Of a stretch of 64,000 nt of DNA, positions 9,086 through 17,801 are shown in pieces. How positions within the stretch are numbered: the stretch's first letter is position 1; each line of letters starts with the position of its first letter. The DNA comes from JANJUO01 sp942492935 (GTDB lineage: Bacteria > Bacteroidota > Ignavibacteria > Kapaibacteriales > UBA2268). The translations under genes were made by a program, and so were the position numbers. The stretch covers positions 2,790,001 to 2,854,000 of the forward strand of contig OW818654.1 of the NCBI GenBank assembly GCA_942492935.1, given 5' to 3'. Below the pieces are notes generated by a model. It was given only the letters and a program-made list of their open reading frames with translations. It did no database searches and was not told the origin of the DNA.

Positions 9086-10822
9086 CTATTCACATTGATT
9101 ATTGTCTTGCAATAGTTTTAGATTTTTTGTAGCATTAGGATTTTTAGGGTCCAATTGCAATACTTTTCTATATGCTTGACAAGCTTGTTTGCCTTGTGAT
9201 AAACTATGATATGCTACAGCAAGATATAAATGAGCTCTGGATTCATTTGGAAAAATTGTAATCCATTGATTAGCATGTTTCACCAAATCGTTAAACTTTT
9301 TGCCTTCTAAAAACATATTTGCAATTTTAGAAAATGATTGATTTAATGCAAATTTATTTTTTGTTGTATCTGTCATTCCAACGGTAATTACATTCTGGAA
9401 AGTTTGTTCTGCTTTAGCAATGTCATTAGTTGCTGCATAAGCATCTCCTAAAGCTAATCTTGCAAATAGAAAAGTTGTATCAGCACTTATTGAAGATAAA
9501 AGTGGTTCAATTGCTTGAAGAGCTTTGCCACCCAATAAATACCCATTACCGATATAATAATATACAATATGCTTTTGTTCATTTACACATCCAGAAGTTG
9601 TAGCTCTTTTTTCCAAAATTTTAACAGAACGCATATAATCTGGAATACTATCACCGGGCTTGACATATTTTTGAAGCATCACACCAAGTGATTGCATAAT
9701 TCTGCAAGTTTGTTCTGGACTTTGGTTAATAGCAATTTCCCAAGTGTTAATTGCATTCAATGTATCACCACTTAATAAATATGCTTGTCCTAATTTTTGT
9801 AAATCAACATTTTCAAGTGTAGTATCTTTGCTGATAGTAGTATAACCCTCAATTGCTTTAGGATAATTTGCTACATCAAAATAACATCTTGCCAACAAAA
9901 ATTTTGCTTTTGTTTTAACTGAATCAATTTCTTTTGATACGATATCAAGATGTTGAGCTGCAGAATCACATCTACCGATTTTTTCGAGTGCTTGAGCAAG
10001 ATACCATCTTCCAAGTGAACCAGTCGGGCGTAATTGAACATAACTATTAAATGAAGCAGCTGATTCTGGATATTTCTTTGCTAAAAAGAAAATTTTTCCT
10101 TGTTCATAAAATGCTCTGAAATTCTTTGGGTCAGCTTGAGTTACTTTGCCCCATTCTTGCAATGAACGAGTGAAATATTCATTCGATAAATCTTCATCCA
10201 TTTCACGATTTGCAAGCCAATAATATGAAGTAGCAAGTTTAATTCTTGCATCAAGAATATTCTCATTCAGACTTAATGCTTCTTCATAATTTGAACGAGC
10301 AAGTTCATAAACTTTTTGAGCGAAATATAAATTACCAAGTGCTATATAAGCATCAGGATTTTTCTTGTCCATTTCTCTTGCACGGGTGATAATTAATTCA
10401 GCTTTACGAAGTGAATCAAATTTGATATAAGCATTTGCTAATTCTAATTGAGATTGAGGGTCTTTATCATTTCTTTTGATAGCATCGTTAAGATATTCTA
10501 ATGACTCTTCAATTTTGCCAAGTTCAGCATAAGTTTTTCCAATTTTTCTTAAAATAAATGGCTGTTTCTTCTGGGCATCATTTGCCAATTTATAATATTT
10601 TAGAGCATCGGGAAATTTATCCATCTCAAAATAAATATCGCCAAAGAACACAAGGTTGTTCGCATTGTCAATATTTTCTTTTTCTGCTTGTGGAATTAAA
10701 GTTACAGCAGATTCATAGTCTTTTTCGTTAATATATGTTCGTATTTTTTCTGTTAATGATTGACTGAAAGTTACAGAATAAAATACAGTTAGCAAAAGCA
10801 AGATTTTAATTGCTCTTCTCAT
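9086..10822 (-). CDS. Periplasmic tetratricopeptide-repeat protein
   Basis: This 578-residue protein has a signal peptide (about 1-20, KILLLLTVFYSVTFSQ). TPR units run over almost all of its length. Clear ones include ALKYYKLANDAQKKQPFILRKI... at about residue 75, the repeats around 110 and 145, and one near the C terminus ending YRKVLQLDPKNPNATKNL. No catalytic domain is visible. It is the last gene of the row that starts with the 69-residue membrane protein and the PstS-like lipoprotein, separated from the latter by 6 bp. Similar TonB/PstS/TPR neighbourhoods are common in Bacteroidota, so a scaffolding role in the cell envelope is likely; the specific partner is unknown. Confidence 0.85.
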   Translation of the reverse strand: MRRAIKILLLLTVFYSVTFSQSLTEKIRTYINEKDYESAVTLIPQAEKENIDNANNLVFFGDIYFEMDKFPDALKYYKLANDAQKKQPFILRKIGKTYAELGKIEESLEYLNDAIKRNDKDPQSQLELANAYIKFDSLRKAELIITRAREMDKKNPDAYIALGNLYFAQKVYELARSNYEEALSLNENILDARIKLATSYYWLANREMDEDLSNEYFTRSLQEWGKVTQADPKNFRAFYEQGKIFFLAKKYPESAASFNSYVQLRPTGSLGRWYLAQALEKIGRCDSAAQHLDIVSKEIDSVKTKAKFLLARCYFDVANYPKAIEGYTTISKDTTLENVDLQKLGQAYLLSGDTLNAINTWEIAINQSPEQTCRIMQSLGVMLQKYVKPGDSIPDYMRSVKILEKRATTSGCVNEQKHIVYYYIGNGYLLGGKALQAIEPLLSSISADTTFLFARLALGDAYAATNDIAKAEQTFQNVITVGMTDTTKNKFALNQSFSKIANMFLEGKKFNDLVKHANQWITIFPNESRAHLYLAVAYHSLSQGKQACQAYRKVLQLDPKNPNATKNLKLLQDNNQCE

Positions 10823-10828
10823 TTTAAA

Positions 10829-11761
10829 TTAATCCTCTTTTATAATAATAATTTTTGCAAACGCTGGAACAATACCAATTTCTTTAAAATATTGTTGAAT
10901 TTTTGCTTCTTTACCAACAAATGAAGCAAACCAATAAGGCAAGTTCATTCTATCTTCAAGCAAATATGCCCAATAGGAAAATATATAAGGGTAACGCTTT
11001 TGAACCACAAATGCTTGATGTACAATTTGAGGTGGCTCGTACTTCCCTTTCTCATTTACGAAACTTATCCGTAAAATTTTAAAGTTTTGGTCTTTAGCAA
11101 GTTGTGATAAATATGAAATTCCAATTGAATTCTTATTATTTACAACAAAATTTTTAATTGAATCTATAGTTGAAAGTTGAACTATTGGTTTTGAAATTTT
11201 ATTTCCTTTTGTAACTAAAGAATTTAAATTAGCCCACTCTGATGAATTGACTGTATTAGTTACAATTTGTGGTTCTGAAGCTAAATTTTTAAAATAGTCA
11301 GTGAACTTAACATCCTTTTTGGTCAGAATACTTCTTAATTGTTCATCTGTTAAAGTATCTAAAGGAAAATCAGGATTTGCAAATAAAACTAAAGCATCTT
11401 GTGCAACTTCAATTTTTTTGTGCTTTTCTACTTTATAGATTTTCATCAAAGAATCTTCATCTTTTAAATAATCTCTGGCTATAATAATAGCTCTTGAATT
11501 ACCTGAAAGAAGGAGAGACATTGCTTTTCTTGATTCTACAACTTGCAAATCAATTTTCACATTTGGATAGACTAAATTATACAATTTAAATGCTGTATCT
11601 AATACATTATAAATTGAAGCATCAACAGAAACAGAAATTTTTCCACTATTCATTGTTTCTACAGTTGAATCTTTAGCTGAATACTTGTCATCGCAAGAAA
11701 ACAAGAACACAACCAATAAAAAAATTGCTAAGAAATTAAATGACTTATTCATCATCTTCAT
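10829..11761 (-). CDS. PstS-like substrate-binding lipoprotein
   Basis: This 310-residue protein has a signal peptide with lipobox LFSC (Cys23), so it should be a lipoprotein. The rest resembles the PBP-like type 2 fold of PstS phosphate-binding proteins: SVDASIYNVLDTAFKLYN at the start of the mature domain, a RAIIIARDY strand, LVLFANPDFPLDTLT and IGISYLSQLAKD. No pstC, pstA, pstB or phoU is nearby, which argues against a dedicated phosphate transporter. The start overlaps the upstream 69-residue gene by 17 bp and ATG codons at positions 1, 3 and 4 compete, so the exact start is uncertain. It is an orphan binding protein paired with TonB and TPR genes, and its ligand is unknown. Confidence 0.8.
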   Translation of the reverse strand: MKMMNKSFNFLAIFLLVVFLFSCDDKYSAKDSTVETMNSGKISVSVDASIYNVLDTAFKLYNLVYPNVKIDLQVVESRKAMSLLLSGNSRAIIIARDYLKDEDSLMKIYKVEKHKKIEVAQDALVLFANPDFPLDTLTDEQLRSILTKKDVKFTDYFKNLASEPQIVTNTVNSSEWANLNSLVTKGNKISKPIVQLSTIDSIKNFVVNNKNSIGISYLSQLAKDQNFKILRISFVNEKGKYEPPQIVHQAFVVQKRYPYIFSYWAYLLEDRMNLPYWFASFVGKEAKIQQYFKEIGIVPAFAKIIIIKED

Positions 11762-11954
11762 CCATAAATTTATATCTTTTTTCTTGAGTCCAATACATAG
11801 ATAATCTATAAATACCGAATAATATAAAAATTATTCCAAAAACCCATCTAATTTGACTTTCAACATTTGGAGGTAGTATATAGCCAAGCAAAATAGCTAT
11901 CCCTAATACTACAATTAGTAGTCGTACACCGTAATTTAATATTCTCAGTACCAA
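11745..11954 (-). CDS. Small two-helix membrane protein
   Basis: This 69-residue protein has two predicted transmembrane helices (about residues 9-28 and 36-52) and a charged tail ending EKRYKFMDEDDE. I do not recognise a family. It opens with TTG at 11954 without a clear Shine-Dalgarno; CTG or ATA codons close by are alternatives, so the start is uncertain. It overlaps the PstS-like lipoprotein gene by 17 bp, suggesting translational coupling. It lies just past the terminator of the exb-tonB operon, so it may have its own promoter or rely on read-through. Confidence 0.65.
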   Translation of the reverse strand: MVLRILNYGVRLLIVVLGIAILLGYILPPNVESQIRWVFGIIFILFGIYRLSMYWTQEKRYKFMDEDDE

Positions 11955-11981
11955 GATTTTTGTTCTTTAGAATTTTAAAAA

Positions 11982-12019
11982 AAAGTAGTCTAATAAGTTT
12001 CAACAAATTAGACTACTTT
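11982..12019 (-). terminator. Intrinsic terminator after tonB
   Basis: On the minus strand a 13-bp stem (12019-12007 with 11994-11982; AAAGTAGTCTAAT/ATTAGACTACTTT) with a 12-nt loop is followed by a T run. It starts 9 bp past the tonB stop and separates the ExbBD/TonB operon from the small membrane protein gene. Confidence 0.88.
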
Positions 12020-12027
12020 ATAAATTA

Positions 12028-12813
12028 TTAACGTAATTTAAATTTAATCGGAATAGCAACCCAACACATAATTGGCTGTCCATTTTGAATTGCTGGCGTA
12101 AATACACCACATTCTTTAACAGCTTTTAATGCAGCACTATTCAAAATCTCGTTATCAGTTTTGATGATACTTGTTTTACGAACTTTACCATCACCACCAA
12201 CTAATACATTAATTAATACTTCACCTTCAACACCTGCTTTACGTGCCAATTCAGGATATTCAACACATTTTTGAAGACGTGCTAAATCCACATCAGGTTG
12301 TTTTTCAACTGGAATAAACGCATCTTCATCTGGAATTTCTTCTTTTTTCTCAATTTTAATATCTTGTTTATTAAAATCAATATTTTGAGCAAATCCACCT
12401 AAATCATCACCAGTACCACCCTCAGCCGATGCTCTTGACATAACGTCAACGGTTGCAAACTCTTGCAAGTCTGCTTTAATTTCAGCATCAGGAACAGGAA
12501 CAGGATTACCTGCACGTGCAGCAGGACCTGTATTGATAATTGTCTCTGTTGGAGGAGGAGGCATTTCAGCATTTTCAGTTTCTTCAGGCGGTAAATTTTC
12601 CAATGATAATTTCATCAAAGGAACCATTTTAGGAGCCGCATTTGCACTTTCTTGAATTTTTTCTACTGCATAATAGATAATCAAAAAAAGTAACAACATT
12701 GAAATTGTAATACCAAAAGCCCAATAAGTATATTTTCTAATAAATTCTTTTAATTCTACAGCGCCATAAGGATTACGCTGAGGAATACCAACGGTCATTT
12801 CAGCTGTACTCAT
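12028..12813 (-). CDS. tonB: Energy transducer TonB
   Basis: This 261-residue protein spans the inner membrane once (about residues 31-50). A Pro/Glu-rich periplasmic linker follows (ENLPPEETENAEMPPPPTET). The C-terminal TonB domain (about 175-261) has YPELARKAGVEGEVLINVLV, SAALKAVKE and the terminal VAIPIKFKLR. TonB transmits proton-motive force captured by ExbB/ExbD to outer-membrane receptors. Its ATG overlaps the stop codon of the preceding exbD by one base (TAATG). It is the last gene before the terminator at 11982. No TonB-dependent receptor is in the window. Confidence 0.93.
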   Translation of the reverse strand: MSTAEMTVGIPQRNPYGAVELKEFIRKYTYWAFGITISMLLLFLIIYYAVEKIQESANAAPKMVPLMKLSLENLPPEETENAEMPPPPTETIINTGPAARAGNPVPVPDAEIKADLQEFATVDVMSRASAEGGTGDDLGGFAQNIDFNKQDIKIEKKEEIPDEDAFIPVEKQPDVDLARLQKCVEYPELARKAGVEGEVLINVLVGGDGKVRKTSIIKTDNEILNSAALKAVKECGVFTPAIQNGQPIMCWVAIPIKFKLR

Positions 12814-13403
12814 TATTGTAAATCCTTAATTTTAGCAATTTCTTCTTCTGAAATAGGTGCTATAGTAAATCTTCTTTTTCTTTTTGAAGGTTCACCTGCT
12901 TCATCAAGTTCTTTTGCAACTTCATTAGAAATAGCAATTTCGGCAACATTCAATTGGTCAAGAATATTTACAACAATACCATAATTCGCATTTTGAGCGG
13001 GTTTTAATGCAATGATCATTTTATTGCCCATTATTTTACCGGGATTTGAAGGGTCTTTTTTAAGATGTTGTTTTTCAGCTAATGCTTTTACATCTTTCAA
13101 TTCTATAGGTTGAGGGTCTTCTGTACCTTCAGCATAAAAAAGTCTATTATCTTCACGGACGAATAATGTAACAAGTTCTGATGCTTTAACATCAACATCT
13201 ACAATCACTTCCGGAGGCATAGACATTTCCATTACCTGCGGAGCAGCCATAGTTGTAGTGAACATAAAAAACGTTAAAAGCAAAAATGTAATGTCAACAA
13301 GTGGAGTCATATCAAGAACAAAACCCACTCTTTTCATTTTTTTGCGTTTCTTTTTTCCGCGTTTAGCACGTTCTACAGATAGTGCGCCACCACCACCAGC
13401 CAT
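12813..13403 (-). CDS. exbD: Biopolymer transport protein ExbD, second copy
   Basis: This 196-residue ExbD/TolR protein has a basic cytoplasmic N-terminus (KRGKKKRKKMKR) and one transmembrane helix (about 34-50). That helix holds the conserved PLVDITFLLLTFF with the proton-relay Asp37. The periplasmic domain is longer than in E. coli ExbD and ends in a charged tail, KRKRRFTIAPISEEEIAKIKDLQ. The Gly-rich start MAGGGGALS is unusual. Two non-identical ExbD subunits in one operon are normal for Bacteroidota. Confidence 0.93.
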   Translation of the reverse strand: MAGGGGALSVERAKRGKKKRKKMKRVGFVLDMTPLVDITFLLLTFFMFTTTMAAPQVMEMSMPPEVIVDVDVKASELVTLFVREDNRLFYAEGTEDPQPIELKDVKALAEKQHLKKDPSNPGKIMGNKMIIALKPAQNANYGIVVNILDQLNVAEIAISNEVAKELDEAGEPSKRKRRFTIAPISEEEIAKIKDLQ

Positions 13404-13464
13404 AATATCTCCTAAATATTTTTATCTTACATATAAGACAAAATTATTTTAAATTAGTTACAAA

Positions 13465-13974
13465 CTATTGTCTTTTATCAGTTACATAATTGAACTGAGT
13501 AGCGTAATTCTTTCGTAATACATCCATTGCGTCATAAACCCATTGGAATCTTAGTCTCTTATCAGCATCTATTGCAAATTTGGTTTTATTATTTGCACTT
13601 ATTGTGTTTCTGACCAATTCAGCTAACATATCAAGACCTACTTTAACCTGAGCTTTATCCATATATTCCGGAGGAATTCCTTTTGTAGAAGCCCATACCT
13701 GATTTCTATCAGTTTCATTTGTTAATTCATAGAAATAACTTGTATCTGTAGTAGCCGAATCAATAGCAATTTTAACAACTGCTAAATCTTTTTCAGGTAC
13801 TTTCGAAGTGTCAGGAGATACCTGCGGTCTCTGAATCACAAATTTTTGTTCACTCTCGGCATCTGATTTAAATTTTGCAGTAAACATAAAAAATGTCAAC
13901 AGCAAAAAAGTAATATCAACGAGAGGAGTCATATCTATAACAAAACCGACTCTTTTTTTCTTAACTTTGCTCAC
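13465..13974 (-). CDS. exbD: Biopolymer transport protein ExbD, first copy
   Basis: This 169-residue ExbD/TolR subunit has a short N-terminus (MSKVKKKR), then DMTPLVDITFLLLTFFMFTA with the conserved Asp20 in its single membrane helix. The periplasmic domain includes IDADKRLRFQWVYDAMDVLRK. It shares the transmembrane segment almost exactly with the neighbouring exbD but diverges elsewhere, which suggests an old duplication. The gaps are 29 bp from exbB and 61 bp to the next exbD, within one operon. Confidence 0.94.
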   Translation of the reverse strand: MSKVKKKRVGFVIDMTPLVDITFLLLTFFMFTAKFKSDAESEQKFVIQRPQVSPDTSKVPEKDLAVVKIAIDSATTDTSYFYELTNETDRNQVWASTKGIPPEYMDKAQVKVGLDMLAELVRNTISANNKTKFAIDADKRLRFQWVYDAMDVLRKNYATQFNYVTDKRQ

Positions 13975-14003
13975 AGAAGCTCCTTCTGTTATTATTCAAC
14001 AAA

Positions 14004-14786
14004 TTAGCTCTTAATTCTTATTGTAAATATCTGTGTAATCTGCAAAATAGCTTCATCTATCATATAAACGAAATTATCTACTTTTGTTGTAAAGAAGTTG
14101 AATGCAACGATTGAAATAATTGCACCTGCAAGACCACCAGCAGTATTATAAAGTGCTTCAGAAATACCGAGTGAAAGTTGTGTTGCAGAAACAGTTCCTG
14201 ATAAAGCCAATGCTTGGAAGGCACGAATCATACCAAGAGTTGTACCAAGCAAACCAACCATCGTAGAAATTGAAGCTACAGTAGAAAGAATTACAAGATT
14301 CTTTTCTAATAATGGAGTTTCAAGATTTACTGATTCGTCAATTGCTCTCTGAACTTCAGCAATTTTCTTTTCGCCTGGGAATTCTTTATCACCTTCGATT
14401 TCTTTAAATCTTTGAATTGCTGCTCTCAAAACATTTGCAACAGAACCACGTTGTTTGTCGCATTCAGCGAGGGCTTCGTTTAATTTTCCGGTATGCAATA
14501 ATTTAATTACATTTGAAATAAATGCAGTTGGTGAACCTTTTCCTTTTGCTTTACCAATAGAAAATGAACGTTCAAAAATAACAGTAACTGAAATAATTAC
14601 AAGTGCTAACAAAACAGCTACAAGTGGACCACCTGTGTAAATAGTGCCGAGTACATTACCTGGTTTTGGTTCGTGTTTTGTTTGTGGGTCATTGAAATTG
14701 CCTGGATTACCCATAACTCCATAATAAAAAGCAAATGCTACTACCATTGCCAAAAAGATGACAATTAAATTAAAATAATTCTTCAT
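14004..14786 (-). CDS. exbB: ExbB/TolQ/MotA family proton channel protein
   Basis: This 260-residue inner-membrane protein has an N-terminal helix (about 7-24), a second (about 52-72), and the family core helices near 160-190 and 205-230. The core is recognisable from LSTVASISTMVGLLGTTLGM and SEALYNTAGGLAGAIISIVAFNFF. It forms the pentameric channel around ExbD that powers TonB. Compared with E. coli ExbB it has an extra N-terminal membrane segment, as is common in this phylum. It begins the exbB-exbD-exbD-tonB series, 38 bp after the STAS gene. Confidence 0.94.
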   Translation of the reverse strand: MKNYFNLIVIFLAMVVAFAFYYGVMGNPGNFNDPQTKHEPKPGNVLGTIYTGGPLVAVLLALVIISVTVIFERSFSIGKAKGKGSPTAFISNVIKLLHTGKLNEALAECDKQRGSVANVLRAAIQRFKEIEGDKEFPGEKKIAEVQRAIDESVNLETPLLEKNLVILSTVASISTMVGLLGTTLGMIRAFQALALSGTVSATQLSLGISEALYNTAGGLAGAIISIVAFNFFTTKVDNFVYMIDEAILQITQIFTIRIKS

Positions 14787-14824
14787 ATAAACCTCTATAA
14801 TGAAAAAAAAAGTTATTCAAATTA

Positions 14825-15166
14825 TTAATTAAGTAATTTAATTGCATCGTCTAAAGATTCAGCAATTGTAAATACTAAAGTCAATTTTGTGATGACAAAT
14901 ATATTTTCTAACGATTTACTCACGTTGCAAAGAATAATCTTACCATTTCGTTTGATAAAATTTGCATGAGCTGAAATCAATACGCCAAGCGCTGTAGAAT
15001 TTAAATAAGTAACGCTTTCGAGATCAATGATTAAACTATTTTGCTGTTTTTCAGCAAAATTTTTGAGATTTTCTTTTAGCTGGTCAGTTTCTTCACCACC
15101 TATAAACTGTCCTTTCAAATGGAGAATTGCTCCACCAATTTGCTCTTCAATTCTTATTTGAGACAT
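14825..15166 (-). CDS. STAS-domain anti-sigma-factor-antagonist-like protein
   Basis: The 113 residues form a single STAS domain of the SpoIIAA/RsbV type. The phosphorylatable serine is in the conserved context VTYLNSTALGVLISA (Ser57). Proteins of this type bind anti-sigma kinases or related GHKL-kinase partners and are released by phosphorylation. No partner kinase or PP2C phosphatase lies nearby. It is the first gene upstream of exbB, on the same strand and 38 bp away, so it may be co-transcribed with the TonB energising complex. A link between the two functions is inference. Confidence 0.87.
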   Translation of the reverse strand: MSQIRIEEQIGGAILHLKGQFIGGEETDQLKENLKNFAEKQQNSLIIDLESVTYLNSTALGVLISAHANFIKRNGKIILCNVSKSLENIFVITKLTLVFTIAESLDDAIKLLN

Positions 15167-15338
15167 AAATCACCTTTAAAAAAATATTAAAAATAATACA
15201 AATATCTTATTTAGTCAAAATACAAAATTCAAATTTAATGATTTTTACAATTTTATTTTCATTTTTTATTCTAAAAATCATAATAAAGACACATCAAACA
15301 GTCATTTTGTTACAAATTAATTTCAAATTAACAAAAAT

Positions 15339-16187
15339 TCAACATTTTTGCCCTTTGCAAAACCTATAAATGCCATTAAAGTCTTTAAAAAATTCAATTT
15401 TATACATTTTATTGAAAATTGTCTGTATCTGAACCATTTGATTATAAGCAAATTCTAAATAAAATTCGCCTTTATCGGTAAGCAAATCATAAAATGATTC
15501 ATTGAACCTTCTATAAAAATTTAAACCATCATTTTCATCACATAAAGCAATTCTTGGTTCATAATTCATAACATCAATTGGAAGAATAGAATATTCTTCC
15601 TTACTAATGTATGGTGGATTTGAAACAATAATATCAAACTTACCTTTTGGTAATTCTGTTAAAATATCCAATTTCTCAAAATCTACTGTGCAATTATATT
15701 TGCTTGCATTTTCCATTGCAAGATTCAAACTATCTATTGAAATATCAATAGCTTTAACTAAATTTGCATTTAATTTTCTTGATAGAGAAATAGCTATGCA
15801 ACCACTACCTGTACCAATATCAAGAATATTTATATCAGACTCGCTTGCCCAATTCTCAATTATTATTTTTGCTAATTGTTCAGTTTCTGGTCTTGGGATT
15901 AAAACATTTTTATTGACTTCAAATACACTGTCTAAAAAAGTGGCTTCTCCTAATAAATACTGAAGTGGCTCATTGTTTCCACGTCTTGTTAGGGCAGCAC
16001 GAATAGCTGTCAATTCAGTTTCAGAAATCGGTTTGTCATAAGATGTATAGAGGTCTATTCTTTTACAATCTAAAACTTTTGTTAAAATCAATTCAATATT
16101 TAATCTTGGTGAGTCGATTTTTTTCTTAGTAAAAAAATCAACACTTAAATTGATAATATCAATAATTTTATGACTCTGAACACTCAT
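15339..16187 (-). CDS. prmC: Peptide chain release factor N5-glutamine methyltransferase PrmC
   Basis: The enzyme methylates the GGQ glutamine of release factors. An N-terminal helical domain (ANLKSPRLNIELILTKVL-like, with DSPRLNIELIL) precedes the SAM-binding motif ILDIGTGSGCIAISLS. The catalytic substrate motif is IVSNPPYIS. I take the ATG at 16187 as the start; two TTG codons just upstream could extend it by two residues. The 283-residue length is normal. It follows pyrB with a 21-bp gap on the same strand. Confidence 0.94.
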   Translation of the reverse strand: MSVQSHKIIDIINLSVDFFTKKKIDSPRLNIELILTKVLDCKRIDLYTSYDKPISETELTAIRAALTRRGNNEPLQYLLGEATFLDSVFEVNKNVLIPRPETEQLAKIIIENWASESDINILDIGTGSGCIAISLSRKLNANLVKAIDISIDSLNLAMENASKYNCTVDFEKLDILTELPKGKFDIIVSNPPYISKEEYSILPIDVMNYEPRIALCDENDGLNFYRRFNESFYDLLTDKGEFYLEFAYNQMVQIQTIFNKMYKIEFFKDFNGIYRFCKGQKC

Positions 16188-16208
16188 CAACAAAAAATCC
16201 GTAAAATA

Positions 16209-17135
16209 TTATAAATCTGAACCAAGCAATGACAATAAAGCCATTCTAATAAATACACCATGAGTAACTTGAGTTTGAATTAAACAGTTTTTATGAGTGC
16301 TAATCCTATAATCAAGCTCAATACCATAATTTACTGGACCTGGATGCATCAAGCATAAATCTTTTTTGCTTTGAAATTGTTCAAGTGAAACACCGTAATA
16401 TTTGTTGAATTCTTCGATAGAAGGCAAAATACCAGACTCCATTCTTTCTCGTTGCAATCTTAAAACAAGCATAACATCAGCCCATTCAATAGCATCATTT
16501 ATATTTTCAATAATATTGCAATTCCAAATATCAATATTTCGAGGCAATAAAGTACCCGGTCCGCACAAACTAACTTCTGCACCAAGAGTTTTGAGCATAT
16601 CGATATTAGAACGAGCTACCCTACTATGCATAATATCGCCCACTATACATATTTTTAAGCCCTGTACTTTGCCAAAATGTTTATGCAATGTAAAAGAATC
16701 AAGAAGTGCTTGAGTAGGATGTGCATGTTTACCATCTCCAGCATTTAAGACAACACCTTTTGTATTTTCTTGAAGAAATTTTGGTGTACCTGAATTTTTA
16801 TGACGAACTACATACATTTGCACACCCATTGCTTCAATAGTGTGTAATGTATCAATTAGTGATTCACCTTTTGTTATACTACTAGTTGAAGTAGCAAATG
16901 AAATAGTATCAGCACTCAATCTCTTAGCTGCAATTTCAAAGGATAACTTGGTACGGGTGGAAGGTTCAAAAAAAGCCATTGCAACTGTTATGCCCTTCAA
17001 ATCAGAGAATTTCTCTCCTCTTTTGAAATTTTGCATAAAAAAATCGGCTTTGTCGAAAACTATTTTTATGTCTTCTTTATTCAAATCAGCCGATTCAAGC
17101 AAATATGGAACAGATAATTTAGTATTTAAATTCAT
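16209..17135 (-). CDS. pyrB: Aspartate carbamoyltransferase catalytic subunit
   Basis: PyrB condenses carbamoyl phosphate with aspartate in pyrimidine synthesis. The 308 residues show the carbamoyl-phosphate loop FFEPSTRTKLSFEIAAKRL, the HPTQALLDSFTL motif, and MHPGPVNYGIELD near the C terminus. The length is typical. No pyrI regulatory subunit or other pyr gene is adjacent, so it is a stand-alone gene ahead of prmC. Confidence 0.96.
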   Translation of the reverse strand: MNLNTKLSVPYLLESADLNKEDIKIVFDKADFFMQNFKRGEKFSDLKGITVAMAFFEPSTRTKLSFEIAAKRLSADTISFATSTSSITKGESLIDTLHTIEAMGVQMYVVRHKNSGTPKFLQENTKGVVLNAGDGKHAHPTQALLDSFTLHKHFGKVQGLKICIVGDIMHSRVARSNIDMLKTLGAEVSLCGPGTLLPRNIDIWNCNIIENINDAIEWADVMLVLRLQRERMESGILPSIEEFNKYYGVSLEQFQSKKDLCLMHPGPVNYGIELDYRISTHKNCLIQTQVTHGVFIRMALLSLLGSDL

Positions 17136-17225
17136 AAATTATTTATATATTTATTTCAAAAATGTTTCAATAACAAAAAATTCAACTAATTTCTTATTCA
17201 AAAAAATTAATCTTACAAAAATACT

Positions 17226-17258
17226 AAAAAAGCCGTTTTTAATAACGGCTTTTTTTTC
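17226..17258 (-). terminator. Intrinsic terminator after the HU gene
   Basis: The stem AAAAGCCGTT/AACGGCTTTT has a 6-nt loop and T runs on both strands. It lies 17 bp past the stop of the HU gene and upstream of pyrB, so it isolates HU as a single-gene transcript. Confidence 0.88.
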
Positions 17259-17274
17259 CACATTTTGAATGAAT

Positions 17275-17613
17275 TTACTTCTTCTTTGCAGCTTTTTTAG
17301 GTTTTGCAGGTGCTGGCTCTGGTTCAACAACAACAGGTGCGGGATTTACTTTGCTTGCAAGTTCTTTACCTGGTTTAAATTTAGCAACTTTTTTAGCAGC
17401 TATATTTAATGGTTCGCCTGTTTGTGGATTTTTTCCGACACGGGCTTTTTTGTCAATAACAGAAAAAGTACCGAAACCGATTAAAGTTACGTTTCCGCCT
17501 TTTTCAAGTTCACCTGAAATCGTATCAAGAGTTGCCTTGATAATATGTTCGATTTCAACTTTTTTTGAGCCGGTTGCTTCGGCAACTGCGTTAATGATGT
17601 CAGTTTTGTTCAT
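17275..17613 (-). CDS. hup: HU-family DNA-binding protein with Lys/Pro/Ala-rich tail
   Basis: From the ATG at 17613 the protein has 112 residues. The first ~90 form a normal HU fold with MNKTDIINAVAEATG, VTLIGFGTFSV and the DNA-binding arm ARVGKNPQTGEPLNIAAKKV. The last ~24 residues form a tail, VNPAPVVVEPEPAPAKPKKAAKKK, resembling the C-terminal tails of histone H1. A GTG four codons upstream also keeps frame, but it abuts the AAGGAG site and cannot be spaced properly, so ATG is preferred. It is a nucleoid protein, probably highly expressed, with its own terminator. Confidence 0.94.
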   Translation of the reverse strand: MNKTDIINAVAEATGSKKVEIEHIIKATLDTISGELEKGGNVTLIGFGTFSVIDKKARVGKNPQTGEPLNIAAKKVAKFKPGKELASKVNPAPVVVEPEPAPAKPKKAAKKK

Positions 17614-17801
17614 AACTGTAAACACTCCTTGATGAAAAAAAAATTAATGCAAAAAAAAATATAAAAAACTTATTTATTATTTATAATATTCATACTTCAA
17701 TACTTATGTTAAATAGCATTTTCAAACTTATTTGAAATTATGAATTTTTTTTTTACAATGCAAGAAAAATTTGAAAAAAAAATTCATTTTTCTTTACTTT
17801 T

